From Flavobacterium ranwuense (GTDB taxonomy: Bacteria > Bacteroidota > Bacteroidia > Flavobacteriales > Flavobacteriaceae), in assembly GCF_004349315.1 (NCBI RefSeq), contig NZ_SMLH01000002.1:62001-126000 (forward strand): a DNA stretch of 64,000 nucleotides. The letters run 5' to 3'. The position numbers and the translations under genes are program-made. The notes beneath the pieces were generated by a model, which saw only the letters and a program-made list of their open reading frames with translations, was not told where the DNA came from and did no database searches. This document shows, one piece after another, positions 44,654-53,241 of this stretch (position 1 is the first letter of the stretch; each line of letters starts with the position of its first letter).

Positions 44654-45716
44654 TTGAAAGATTTCGTTTTAAGAAAGAATCAACTTTATCTTTAAATAAA
44701 CTCGGATCAAATTCCTGATACAGCGTAAGCGCCTCTTTTTTGAGTTCTTTCTCCGTTTTTGACATGAATAATTCAGGTTTGAAGTCATTCAAGTGGATTG
44801 ATTCGTTTTGAATTCCATCTTCAAAAGTTGCCCAAATTTTCTTTTCTATCCAAGGCGAGAAAATAATAAAAGAAGGTTTTTTCAGTGCTTTGGCCATGTT
44901 TATTGCTCCACCGTCATTTCCAACAATCAAATCGCATTGATTCATAATGGCGATAAATGATATCAAATCACCGCCTAATAAATCAAAATAAATTTTTGCT
45001 TGTGTTGAAGATTTACAAGCGTCAAAAACAGTTTTTGCATCATTGATTTGCTTTGGAAAATAATTAAAAAGAATATTTACATCTTTATTTTCGGCTATTG
45101 TATCAATAACTTTTGCCATATATTCCAGTGGATATGTTTTGAGTTTTTCACTTCCCAAAAGGCTAATCATTACTGTTTTTCTATCTTTTTTTAATTGGTG
45201 TTTTTCAAAAAGTGCTATAGCTTTTTGATTTTCTTCATTGGTCACAAATAATTTTGGTAACGGATCAATTGGGATTGATATTTTTAAAGGATCTAATAAT
45301 GACAGTCGCCTTTCTATAGCTAAACCAAAATTAGTTTTTGGAGCAGCCTGATAAGGGATGTTATCGGTATATAAAAATTTTCGTCCTTTCTTCTCATAAG
45401 ATATTTTCTTTTTGGCACCACTTAAAAAAACAATAAGCCAGCTTTCCAGCTTGGAATAAGCGTCTATGAGAATGTCATATTTAGCATTTCGGATTTGAAG
45501 TGCTAAATTCAAGAATTCTTTTTTGCTTTTGCGGTGTTTTTCCTCAAATAATATAATGTTGTCAATATTAGGATTGCCTTCTAAAACAGGAGTTGTTGAT
45601 GCATACACCAAATAATCAATTTGAGCTTCAGGATAGGCAGTGCGAAGATTATTGCATATAATGCTGCTTGCCAAAACATCACCAATCATTTTTTGTTGTA
45701 TTACTAGTATCTTCAT
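44637..45716 (-). CDS. Glycosyltransferase family 9 (heptosyltransferase-like)
   Basis: A 359-residue GT-B enzyme of family 9. It starts MKILVIQQKMIGDVLASS, with the usual start of ADP-heptose LPS heptosyltransferases; later DLIVGNDGGAINMAKALKKP is the conserved donor site. It transfers heptose or another sugar to Kdo of the inner core. It is 61 bases downstream of dapD but a terminator (45728-45745) lies between, so it is likely on its own transcript with the WaaE-like gene. Confidence 0.9.
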   Translation of the reverse strand: MKILVIQQKMIGDVLASSIICNNLRTAYPEAQIDYLVYASTTPVLEGNPNIDNIILFEEKHRKSKKEFLNLALQIRNAKYDILIDAYSKLESWLIVFLSGAKKKISYEKKGRKFLYTDNIPYQAAPKTNFGLAIERRLSLLDPLKISIPIDPLPKLFVTNEENQKAIALFEKHQLKKDRKTVMISLLGSEKLKTYPLEYMAKVIDTIAENKDVNILFNYFPKQINDAKTVFDACKSSTQAKIYFDLLGGDLISFIAIMNQCDLIVGNDGGAINMAKALKKPSFIIFSPWIEKKIWATFEDGIQNESIHLNDFKPELFMSKTEKELKKEALTLYQEFDPSLFKDKVDSFLKRNLSNGKTK

Positions 45717-45727
45717 AATATAAAAAA

Positions 45728-45745
45728 CCTCCCGTTTAAGGGAGG
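45728..45745 (-). terminator. Terminator of dapD
   Basis: CCTCCC-GTTTAA-GGGAGG hairpin. Read on the minus strand it is followed by six Ts (complement of 45722-45727). It lies 31 bases past the dapD stop. Confidence 0.85.
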
Positions 45746-45776
45746 AATATACAATAATTTTTTATTTTAAGAGGGA

Positions 45777-46592
45777 TTAAACCGCTACGTCATATTCGCG
45801 TAAAGCATTGTTCAATGATGTTTTTAAATCTGTTGAAGGCTTGCGTGTTCCAATGATTAAAGCGCAAGGTACTTGAAAATCTCCTGCTGGAAACGTTTTA
45901 GTATAACTTCCCGGAATTACCACGGAACGGGCAGGAACATAACCTTTCATTTCGATAGGAGTTTCACCGGTTACATCAATGATTTTTGTAGAGGCAGTCA
46001 AACAAACATTAGCACCAAGAACTGCTTCTTTCCCAACATGAACACCTTCAACAACAATACAACGAGAACCAATAAAAGCGCCATCTTCAATGATAACTGG
46101 AGCAGCTTGCAAAGGTTCCAGAACACCACCGATACCAACACCACCGCTCAAGTGTACGTTTTTACCAATTTGAGCACAACTTCCTACGGTTGCCCAGGTG
46201 TCTACCATCGTTCCTTCGTCAACATAAGCACCAATGTTTACATAACTTGGCATTAAAATGACACCGCTTGAAATATAAGCACCGTAACGTGCTACTGCGT
46301 TAGGAACGACACGAATTCCTTTTTCGGCGAAGTCTTTTTTTAGCAGCATTTTATCGTGATATTCAAAAATACCAGAATGTAATGTTTCCATTTTTTGAAT
46401 AGGGAAATACATCACAACCGCTTTCTTTACCCATTCGTTTACCTGCCATCCGTCACCAACTGGCTCGGCAACACGTAATTTTCCGGTATCTAGTAATTCG
46501 ATAACTTCTCTGATAGCATCAGTTGTTGTCTTTTCTTGTAACAAAGCACGATTTTCCCAAGCTTGTTCTATAATTGTTTGTAATGGATTCAT
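45777..46592 (-). CDS. dapD: 2,3,4,5-tetrahydropyridine-2,6-dicarboxylate N-succinyltransferase
   Basis: A 271-residue left-handed beta-helix enzyme, the usual DapD length. Motifs: LRVAEPVGDGWQVNEWVKKA, FHDK-like region, GAYISSGVILMPSYVN, GSCAQIGKNVHLSGGVGIGG and GSRCIVVEGVHVGKEAVLGA. It succinylates tetrahydrodipicolinate with succinyl-CoA in lysine and meso-diaminopimelate synthesis. The gene ends with a strong terminator and begins with a -7 box (TATCTTTG, 46617-46610), so it appears to be transcribed alone. Confidence 0.96.
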   Translation of the reverse strand: MNPLQTIIEQAWENRALLQEKTTTDAIREVIELLDTGKLRVAEPVGDGWQVNEWVKKAVVMYFPIQKMETLHSGIFEYHDKMLLKKDFAEKGIRVVPNAVARYGAYISSGVILMPSYVNIGAYVDEGTMVDTWATVGSCAQIGKNVHLSGGVGIGGVLEPLQAAPVIIEDGAFIGSRCIVVEGVHVGKEAVLGANVCLTASTKIIDVTGETPIEMKGYVPARSVVIPGSYTKTFPAGDFQVPCALIIGTRKPSTDLKTSLNNALREYDVAV

Positions 46593-46609
46593 TTTAGTTA
46601 GATTTTTGA

Positions 46610-46617
46610 CAAAGATA
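46610..46617 (-). promoter_or_regulatory. -7 box of dapD
   Basis: TATCTTTG on the minus strand is an exact TAnnTTTG match 18 bases before the ATG. A TTTG lies 25 bases further upstream (46646-46643), longer than the usual spacing. Confidence 0.5.
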
Positions 46618-46704
46618 TGTTTTTTAACTAAAATCAGAAACGCAAATTGATTTGAAAATGTTACAGATTTAACTTGCAGCGTATTTAATGTTTTTCAAAT
46701 GTTG

Positions 46705-46712
46705 TAAATTTG
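46705..46712 (+). promoter_or_regulatory. -7 box of the methyltransferase gene
   Basis: TAAATTTG is an exact TAnnTTTG match, 26 bases before the ATG at 46738. No good -33 partner is visible. Confidence 0.45.
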
Positions 46713-46737
46713 ACTAATAAATGAAAATCATTCGAAC

Positions 46738-47472
46738 ATGAAAGATAATTTCTCCAAACAAGCTGCTCAGTATTCTAAATTCCGACCACAATATCCAGAT
46801 GAAATGATTGATTATTTGGTTTCATTTGTCAAAAATAAGGGAGTTACACTAGATATTGCAACCGGAAATGGGCAAGTGGCACACAAGCTTTCGCAAGTTT
46901 TCGAAACGGTTTATGGAATTGATATTAGCCAGAACCAACTTGACAATGCCATTCCAAAAGTGAATATAATTTATAAAGTAGCGGCTGCAGAAAACACCTT
47001 ATTCAAGGATCAAGAGTTTGATTTAATTATGGTTGCCCAAGCAGTTCATTGGTTTGATTTTGATTTGTTTTATAAAGAAATCTACAGAATTTTAAAACCG
47101 GAAGGAATCTTTGCGATATTAGGATATGGATTGTTTTCCACAAATTCGGATTCAGATAAAATACTACGAAATTTTTATCACAATATAATTGGGCAGTATT
47201 GGGATGCGGAGCGAAAGTATCTGGATGAAAATTACAAAACGATTCCATTTCCATTTAATGAAATTGTTACGGATCCTTTCGAAAATAAGCTAACATGGAC
47301 TTTTGAAGAGCTCATAGGATATTTGGAAACATGGTCAGCGACACAACATTATATTTCGAAAAACGATAGTAATCCGTTAGATCTGATTCGTGATGATTTA
47401 AAAATTTCTTGGCAAAAAAGCGATAAGAAAGTGACTTTCCCGTTGTTGCTAAGAATTGGAAAATTAAAATAG
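46738..47472 (+). CDS. Class I SAM-dependent methyltransferase
   Basis: A 244-residue Rossmann-fold methyltransferase. It starts KDNFSKQAAQYSKFRPQYPD, has motif I TLDIATGNGQVAHKL, the acidic strand end GIDIS, and motif IV MVAQAVHWFDFD. This is the Tam/YafE-like group (trans-aconitate methyltransferase-like), with close relatives in fungi and animals. The substrate is unknown. It precedes ruvX by 23 bases and shares its direction. Confidence 0.88.
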   Translation: MKDNFSKQAAQYSKFRPQYPDEMIDYLVSFVKNKGVTLDIATGNGQVAHKLSQVFETVYGIDISQNQLDNAIPKVNIIYKVAAAENTLFKDQEFDLIMVAQAVHWFDFDLFYKEIYRILKPEGIFAILGYGLFSTNSDSDKILRNFYHNIIGQYWDAERKYLDENYKTIPFPFNEIVTDPFENKLTWTFEELIGYLETWSATQHYISKNDSNPLDLIRDDLKISWQKSDKKVTFPLLLRIGKLK

Positions 47473-47495
47473 TTACCTTTGAAAAAAATAAAAAA

Positions 47496-47912
47496 ATGCC
47501 AAGAATTCTCTCCATAGATTACGGACAAAAACGTACCGGAATAGCCGTTACTGATGAAATGCAAATCATAGCTTCGGGATTGACAACCATTCCATCGGCA
47601 ACTGCAATTGCTTTTTTGAAGGACTATTTTTCCAAAGAGAAAGTTGAAGCTGTTCTTATAGGAGAACCTAAACAAATGAATGGAGAGCCCTCAGAAAGTG
47701 CTTCTGTCATTAAAGGTTTTGTAACGCATTTCACCAATCATTTTCCGGATATGAAAGTCATTCGGGTTGATGAACGGTTTACTTCAAAAATGGCTTTTCA
47801 AACGATGATTGACAGCGGTCTTAGCAAAAAAAAGCGTCAAAATAAAGCTTTGATTGATGAAATTTCGGCAACGATAATGCTTCAGGATTATTTAACTCGA
47901 AAGATGTTTTAA
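47496..47912 (+). CDS. ruvX: Putative pre-16S rRNA nuclease / Holliday junction resolvase RuvX (YqgF)
   Basis: A 138-residue RNase H-like nuclease of the YqgF family. Catalytic acids: Asp in LSIDYGQKRTGIAVTD, Glu in LIGEPKQMNGE, and Asp in KALIDEISATIML; VDERFTSKMA is also conserved. It is thought to process the 5' end of 16S rRNA; Holliday junction resolution was an older proposal. In many flavobacteria ruvX is followed directly by def; here mqo and the FUSC gene lie in between. Confidence 0.93.
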   Translation: MPRILSIDYGQKRTGIAVTDEMQIIASGLTTIPSATAIAFLKDYFSKEKVEAVLIGEPKQMNGEPSESASVIKGFVTHFTNHFPDMKVIRVDERFTSKMAFQTMIDSGLSKKKRQNKALIDEISATIMLQDYLTRKMF

Positions 47913-48007
47913 AAATCCAGTTGCAAAGCCACTCAAATGGCTAAAATAGATTTGTAATTCCTTACTTTTTAACAATTATTTGTTACATTTTTTCTGCATA
48001 TATAAAG

Positions 48008-48015
48008 TATCTTTG
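48008..48015 (+). promoter_or_regulatory. -7 box of mqo
   Basis: TATCTTTG, an exact TAnnTTTG match 17 bases before the mqo ATG. The nearest TTTG upstream (47979-47982) is 25 bases away, longer than usual. Confidence 0.55.
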
Positions 48016-48032
48016 CACTTTAAAATTTTGTT

Positions 48033-49529
48033 ATGCCCGATACAACCGTTCGTTCGCAAAGTGAAGTAGTTCTTATAGGAGCTGGAATAATGAGCGCCAC
48101 CCTTGGCTTAATCCTAAAAGAGTTACAACCCGATATAAAAATTGAAATTTACGAAAGATTAGATATGGCTGCTGCCGAAAGTTCTGATGCATGGAATAAT
48201 GCTGGAACTGGACATTCTGCTTTTTGTGAGCTTAATTATACTCCAGAAAGTGAAGATGGAAGCATCAACCCCAAAAAAGCAATCAGTATTGCGGAATCTT
48301 TCGAGGTTTCTAGACAGTTTTGGGCCTATTTAGTGCAACAAAATAAAGTTTCATCACCTGAAAATTTTATTAAAAGTATCCCTCACATGAGTTTTGTTTG
48401 GGGAGAAAAAAATGTGGAATACCTTAAAACAAGATTTGAGGCTTTGAATTCGAATCCTCTTTTTAAGCAAATGGTTTTCAGTACTGATTTTGCAAAATTA
48501 AAAGAATGGATGCCTCTTGTTATGGAAGGCAGAAACGAATCTGTGAAAGTAGCAGCAACTTCAATGGCTATTGGTACCGATGTGAATTTTGGAGAATTAA
48601 CCAGAAGCATTTTTAGTTATTTAACTAAATTAGATGGAGTTACGATGTATTTCAATCACGAAGTCCAAAAATTGAGACAACGTGAAGATAAATCTTGGAG
48701 AATAAAAGTTATTGATTTGGCTACAGGCCAAAAAAGGAAAACATATACTAAATTTGTTTTTATTGGTGCTGGTGGTGGTTCCTTGCCGCTACTAGAAAAA
48801 GCAAACGTTCCCGAAGGGAAAGGCTATGGCGGTTTCCCTGTAAGCGGGCAATGGCTTAAATGCACCAATCCTGAAGTGATTGCAAAACATCAGGCAAAAG
48901 TATATGGAAAAGCGAGTGTGGGTGCACCACCAATGTCAGTTCCACATATTGACTCCCGAATGATAAATGGAGAAAGGCAACTGCTTTTTGGACCTTTTGC
49001 GGGTTTTTCTACTCGATTTTTAAAAAATGGCTCGTATTCTGATTTGCCATTATCTATAAAACCAGATAATATCATTCCTATGATTGCTGCCGGTATTAAA
49101 AATATTCCCCTTACAAAATATTTGATTGAGCAAGTGCGTCAGTCTCCTAAAGACAGAATTAATGCGTTGAGAGAATATGTTCCTGGTGCAAGATCCAAAG
49201 ATTGGAAATTAGAACGTGCAGGACAACGCGTACAAGTGATAAAAAAAGATGAAAAAGAAGGCGGAATACTAGAGTTTGGTACTGAAGTAATCACAACTGC
49301 TGATGGATCTTTAGCTGTTTTGCTTGGTGCTTCTCCTGGTGCTTCAACCGCAGTTTCTATTATGGTAGATTTAATAGGAAGATGTTTTAAAGATGAAATT
49401 GAAACTCCGGAATGGCAGGAAAAATTAAAAGTGATGATTCCTTCTTATGGTCAGACTTTGAATGATAATCCGGCTTTATTGGATCAAATCAGGAAAGATA
49501 CTGCCTCTGTTTTAAAACTGAATAATTAG
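48033..49529 (+). CDS. mqo: Malate:quinone oxidoreductase
   Basis: A 498-residue FAD enzyme of the Mqo family. The FAD-binding start is VVLIGAGIMSATLGLIL, then MAAESSDAWNNAGTGHSAFC-type residues; FVFIGAGGGSLPLLEKA and GGFPVSGQWL are also family signatures. It oxidises malate to oxaloacetate and passes electrons to quinone at the inner membrane in the TCA cycle. No signal or membrane helix is present, which fits a peripheral enzyme. A clear -7 box precedes it and a bidirectional terminator follows. Confidence 0.96.
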   Translation: MPDTTVRSQSEVVLIGAGIMSATLGLILKELQPDIKIEIYERLDMAAAESSDAWNNAGTGHSAFCELNYTPESEDGSINPKKAISIAESFEVSRQFWAYLVQQNKVSSPENFIKSIPHMSFVWGEKNVEYLKTRFEALNSNPLFKQMVFSTDFAKLKEWMPLVMEGRNESVKVAATSMAIGTDVNFGELTRSIFSYLTKLDGVTMYFNHEVQKLRQREDKSWRIKVIDLATGQKRKTYTKFVFIGAGGGSLPLLEKANVPEGKGYGGFPVSGQWLKCTNPEVIAKHQAKVYGKASVGAPPMSVPHIDSRMINGERQLLFGPFAGFSTRFLKNGSYSDLPLSIKPDNIIPMIAAGIKNIPLTKYLIEQVRQSPKDRINALREYVPGARSKDWKLERAGQRVQVIKKDEKEGGILEFGTEVITTADGSLAVLLGASPGASTAVSIMVDLIGRCFKDEIETPEWQEKLKVMIPSYGQTLNDNPALLDQIRKDTASVLKLNN

Positions 49530-49547
49530 AAAAGTTAGAAATAAAAT

Positions 49548-49590
49548 AAAAAGCGCTGGATTTAGATATTTTCTAATTCCAGCGCTTTTT
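49548..49590. terminator. Bidirectional terminator between mqo and the FUSC gene
   Basis: Perfect 13-base arms (49548-49560 and 49578-49590) start with As and end with Ts; inner TTAGA/TCTAA extends the stem. It serves both convergent genes, ending 3 bases before the FUSC stop. Confidence 0.92.
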
Positions 49591-49593
49591 TCT

Positions 49594-51807
49594 TTAAGAC
49601 TCCATTAATTCTTTTGTAGTTTTTAAAATATTTTCAGAGAGATTAGTCAGCCAGATTAATTGCTCTATAACCAATTGCGCTTCTTGCATTTTCAATTGAA
49701 AGGCCTCTTCATCAATAGGAATTCCTTCTTTTAATTCTTTGGCTCGAATATTTTTTAATTCCGTAAATCGCATAGCCAAATCTTCTTTTGGTAGATTTTC
49801 TTTTAGATATAAATCATTTTCTTTCAAAAGTGCAATCGCATTATCCAGGTTTCTAATGACAGTATCGACTACAACATTAAACGCTTCAGAAGCAGACGTA
49901 GTTTTGTGCGATTGGATGTACGTTCCTAATGAAGCTGATGACGATAGCAATGAATGATTAAGTACCGCTAATTTATATACTTGTGGTAATTGCTTTTGTT
50001 TCGATTTTGGTTCTTGGACCATTCTTTGGAAAGAAGCCATTAAATTACCTATTTCGATAAAAGCATTTTTTCGGGCTAACCGATACGAAGTAGAAATAGT
50101 CCCTTTTTTATTATAAAAAACGGAAATTTCTTTTAAGTAATTTTGATTTGCAACAATTGATTTTTCTATGTGTGAAGGAATATTTAAAAACTCCCAGGAA
50201 GGCCATAAAAAATGATTGGCAAGGAAAGCCAAAGTGCAACCTACAATGGTGTCAAGTATTCTATATTGAACTACATCGCCAATATTAGGAGTTAATATCC
50301 CGTAAATAAAAACAACATACATAGTTACGAATGTGGCGCTGACTTTATAATTTATTTGGGTAAATGAAAATCCTAAAAGCATGCTTAAAATAGAAAGTAT
50401 ACTGATTGTGATGTTGTCATGTACTAATGAAAGAATCCCAAAAGCGATTAACCCTCCTATAATAGTACCAAAAATTCGATGAAAAGAACGCTGTTTCGTC
50501 AAACCATATCCAGGTCGCATAATAACTATAATAGTCAACAAAATCCAATAGACATTGTGAAAAGGCAGTATGTTTCCGATGATAAAACCAATCAACAATG
50601 TTATGGTTAATCGTAGCGAATGTCTGAAAATTGTGGAAGAGAAACTGAAATTTTCAATCAAAGTGCTCAAAGGATAATATTGAGGCGTCAGGAATTTTTC
50701 TAAGTCTTTGTCCTTTTCTTTAAAATCTTGTGAATTGAAGGCTAATGTAAAAGCGCGCTCTACAATTTTTATTTTCTCCACTTGTTTTTCAGCATACTGG
50801 AGCATGGTGGTTAGCATAAAAACACCTTCGGAAGCGTGAATTTTTCCTAAATCATTTTCATAATCGGTAATGGCAAGTTGTAAAGCATTTAAATCACTTC
50901 GTAGAGTATGTTTAGAAATATATTTAGTTCGGTTTTGTACGCTTTTGGACAATTTTTTTAAACTTGCGGCAAGATTGTATGCTAATTTTTGATACGTCAA
51001 CAAAACCTTTGGATGGTCGTCAAATTTTTGATGCAATTTATCATGGTCGAATGAAGTAGCTAATGCAAGCTCCAGAATTTCCATCAATGAAATAAAAACG
51101 ATTAACATTTTTCGGTTTTGATTGGAAGATCCAGAAGTTGTATGACTGCTAATCAATACTTCTCTTATATTTTGACGAATGGTGTTCAGTTCTACCTGAA
51201 GGTGTAATTGTTTTTCAATAATTGCTTTTTTATCAGCATTAATCGTCCATAAATCACCTCGTAGTTTTAAATATTTAGCCGTAAGTTTAATACATTCTGC
51301 AATTTGTAATTCGACATAGCGATGAGGTCTTATATAGTGAAAAACAAGGGAAATCATTAGGTAAAATAATCCTCCGGATAATATTAAAAGAGAATGTTGC
51401 ACCATTGCCCAACCAGTATTGATACTTGCAAATGCTAATGAAACGGAAATTAGAGCAGAGAAAGAGACCATTGTTGCTCGTTGTCCATAGACAGAAATCA
51501 TCGCCATCAGAAAAATTAATACCGCCAAAAAAGGGTGGAAAATTATCGAATAGGGATAAACAATATTCACTAACAAATTAACACCTGCAACAAGTAAAGC
51601 CGTTACCAGAATACCGTTTATTTTATGTTTTAGATTACTTGGAATATCGCTTGGATAGGTAAAAAAAGCACCTAAAGCTATAGTAAAACCTATTTCGAAT
51701 TTGCCTAAAAAAGAAAGCAATACAACTGGAATAACTGCTGCGACTGTTACTTTTAATGCATTGGTGAAATAAGTACTGTCGGTAAATTTTCGGATTTTGT
51801 AAATCAT
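49594..51807 (-). CDS. FUSC-family inner-membrane protein (YccS/YhfK-like)
   Basis: A 737-residue membrane protein of the FUSC family. Two membrane blocks of about six helices each (about 15-160 and 395-530) each precede a soluble region (160-390 and 530-737). The second block has FHNVYWILLTIIVIMRPGYG and RSFHRIFGTIIGG, the conserved FUSC stretch. Relatives include AaeB and YccS, linked to efflux of aromatic acids; the substrate here is unknown. It has its own promoter (51824-51853) and shares a terminator with mqo. Confidence 0.9.
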   Translation of the reverse strand: MIYKIRKFTDSTYFTNALKVTVAAVIPVVLLSFLGKFEIGFTIALGAFFTYPSDIPSNLKHKINGILVTALLVAGVNLLVNIVYPYSIIFHPFLAVLIFLMAMISVYGQRATMVSFSALISVSLAFASINTGWAMVQHSLLILSGGLFYLMISLVFHYIRPHRYVELQIAECIKLTAKYLKLRGDLWTINADKKAIIEKQLHLQVELNTIRQNIREVLISSHTTSGSSNQNRKMLIVFISLMEILELALATSFDHDKLHQKFDDHPKVLLTYQKLAYNLAASLKKLSKSVQNRTKYISKHTLRSDLNALQLAITDYENDLGKIHASEGVFMLTTMLQYAEKQVEKIKIVERAFTLAFNSQDFKEKDKDLEKFLTPQYYPLSTLIENFSFSSTIFRHSLRLTITLLIGFIIGNILPFHNVYWILLTIIVIMRPGYGLTKQRSFHRIFGTIIGGLIAFGILSLVHDNITISILSILSMLLGFSFTQINYKVSATFVTMYVVFIYGILTPNIGDVVQYRILDTIVGCTLAFLANHFLWPSWEFLNIPSHIEKSIVANQNYLKEISVFYNKKGTISTSYRLARKNAFIEIGNLMASFQRMVQEPKSKQKQLPQVYKLAVLNHSLLSSSASLGTYIQSHKTTSASEAFNVVVDTVIRNLDNAIALLKENDLYLKENLPKEDLAMRFTELKNIRAKELKEGIPIDEEAFQLKMQEAQLVIEQLIWLTNLSENILKTTKELMES

Positions 51808-51823
51808 ACAATTGGATTACAAG

Positions 51824-51853
51824 CAAAGGTAAGAATTGAGTGACTCATTCAAA
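51824..51853 (-). promoter_or_regulatory. Promoter of the FUSC gene
   Basis: On the minus strand TTTG (51853-51850), 18 bases, TACCTTTG (51831-51824) closely fit TTTG-N19-TAnnTTTG. The box ends 17 bases before the ATG at 51807. One of the clearest promoters in the window. Confidence 0.7.
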
Positions 51854-51934
51854 GAATAATTTGCCTTGTTTTTGTCTAAATGGTAAAAAAACACTAATTA
51901 TCAATACAGGATTATTCATTGTCTATTTTTTTAC

Positions 51935-51942
51935 TATTTTTG
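51935..51942 (+). promoter_or_regulatory. -7 box of def
   Basis: TATTTTTG matches TAnnTTTG. It lies 62 bases before the def ATG, so the transcript would have a leader of about 55 bases. No -33 box at the right spacing. Confidence 0.45.
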
Positions 51943-52003
51943 CAGACTGAATTAAAGGGAAACTTATTCCGATTTATAGTAGATAATACTTAATATAACA
52001 ATA

Positions 52004-52591
52004 ATGATTTTACCAATTATAGGATACGGTGATCCAGTTTTAAGAAAAGTAGGCGAGGTTCTTTCACCAGAGCAACCTAATTTGAAAGAAACGATTGCTA
52101 ACATGTACGAAACGATGTATAATGCCTATGGTGTTGGACTTGCCGCACCTCAAGTAGGATTGGCACTTCGTTTATTCGTAATCGATACAACTCCTTTTAG
52201 CGATGATGAAGAATTAGAAGACGCTGAACAAAAAGAATTAAAAGGATTCAAAAGAACTTTTATCAATGCAAAAATGATAAAAGAAGAAGGAGAAGAGTGG
52301 AGTTTTAATGAAGGTTGCTTGAGTATTCCGGATGTTAGAGAAGATGTATATCGAAATCCAACTATAACAATTGAATATTGCGAAGAGGATTTTGTGATGA
52401 AAACCGAAGTTTTCGACGGATTGATTGCCAGAGTAATCCAACATGAATACGATCACATAGAAGGAATTTTATTCACGGATAAAATTTCGTCATTAAAAAA
52501 ACGATTAATTCAAAAGAAGCTAAAAAACATTTTGGAAGGAAAAACATTCCAAGAGTATCGAATGAAATTTTTTGGTAAAAAAGGAAGATAG
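52004..52591 (+). CDS. def: Peptide deformylase
   Basis: A 195-residue enzyme of type I. All three motifs are present: GVGLAAPQVG (43-52), EGCLSIP (Cys105) and QHEYDH (His147, Glu148, His151). It removes the formyl group from new proteins with a bound metal ion. An acidic insert (about 66-82, SDDEELEDAEQKELKG) lengthens the loop before motif 2, as usual in Bacteroidota. It heads a run with DUF5606, mazG and the permease genes. Confidence 0.96.
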   Translation: MILPIIGYGDPVLRKVGEVLSPEQPNLKETIANMYETMYNAYGVGLAAPQVGLALRLFVIDTTPFSDDEELEDAEQKELKGFKRTFINAKMIKEEGEEWSFNEGCLSIPDVREDVYRNPTITIEYCEEDFVMKTEVFDGLIARVIQHEYDHIEGILFTDKISSLKKRLIQKKLKNILEGKTFQEYRMKFFGKKGR

Positions 52592-52680
52592 AACAGTCTT
52601 CACAGCTTTATCTTAGTATGATTTTTGGTTCTAAATAAAAAAATAAATAAGTCAAATTCTTAATAATAATTACACAAAAC

Positions 52681-53160
52681 ATGAATTTAGAAAAAATATT
52701 AGCCATTTCTGGGAAACCAGGTTTATATGTATTAAGAGTACAAACACGTACTGGGTTTGTTGCAGAATCATTATTAGACGGAAAAAAAATCACAGTAAAC
52801 TTAAAAAGCAATGTGAGTTTATTGTCGGAAATTTCAATTTATACCTATGAAGGCGAAAAACCATTAGCTGAAATCATGCAAAAAATTGCTGATAAAGAAA
52901 ACAAAGGTCCAGCAATTTCACATAAAGAAGACAATGCTACATTGACGGCTTATTTCAAAGAAGTTTTGCCTGATTATGATGAAGAAAGAGTGTATCCTTC
53001 TGATATCAAAAAAGTTTTAAACTGGTATAATATGCTACAGGCAAAAGGGTTAGTTACTGATGAGGCTCCGGCTACTGAAGAAGTTGCTGCTGTTATTGAA
53101 GAAACTCCTGCAGCCGAAGTTAAAGCTCCTGCAAAAAAAGCAAAAGCTAAAAAAGAGTAA
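52681..53160 (+). CDS. DUF5606 protein
   Basis: A 159-residue protein of the DUF5606 family, restricted to Bacteroidota. LEKILAISGKPGLYVLRVQT starts it, then LNWYNMLQAKGLVTDE ends the conserved part; the last 30 residues are Ala/Glu/Lys-rich (PAAEVKAPAKKAKAKKE). It is cytoplasmic. The def-DUF5606-mazG order recurs in flavobacteria, but no function is known. A terminator follows 21 bases after the stop. Confidence 0.88.
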   Translation: MNLEKILAISGKPGLYVLRVQTRTGFVAESLLDGKKITVNLKSNVSLLSEISIYTYEGEKPLAEIMQKIADKENKGPAISHKEDNATLTAYFKEVLPDYDEERVYPSDIKKVLNWYNMLQAKGLVTDEAPATEEVAAVIEETPAAEVKAPAKKAKAKKE

Positions 53161-53181
53161 TTCTACTTTAAAATAATATTT

Positions 53182-53218
53182 AATCCTGTTCAGCTATTTT
53201 TCTGGACAGGATTTTTTT
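53182..53218 (+). terminator. Terminator of the DUF5606 gene
   Basis: AATCCTGTTCAG (53182-53193) and CTGGACAGGATT (53202-53213) make a 12-bp stem with one wobble, followed by a run of Ts (53212-53218). It lies 21 bases past the stop and 23 bases before mazG. Confidence 0.88.
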
Positions 53219-53241
53219 ATTTTTACCAAAAACCATTTCTA

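Noticed and set aside
47927..47942. Small AGCCA/TGGCT hairpin after ruvX as a terminator
   Set aside because: Only five base pairs and no T tract follow it.
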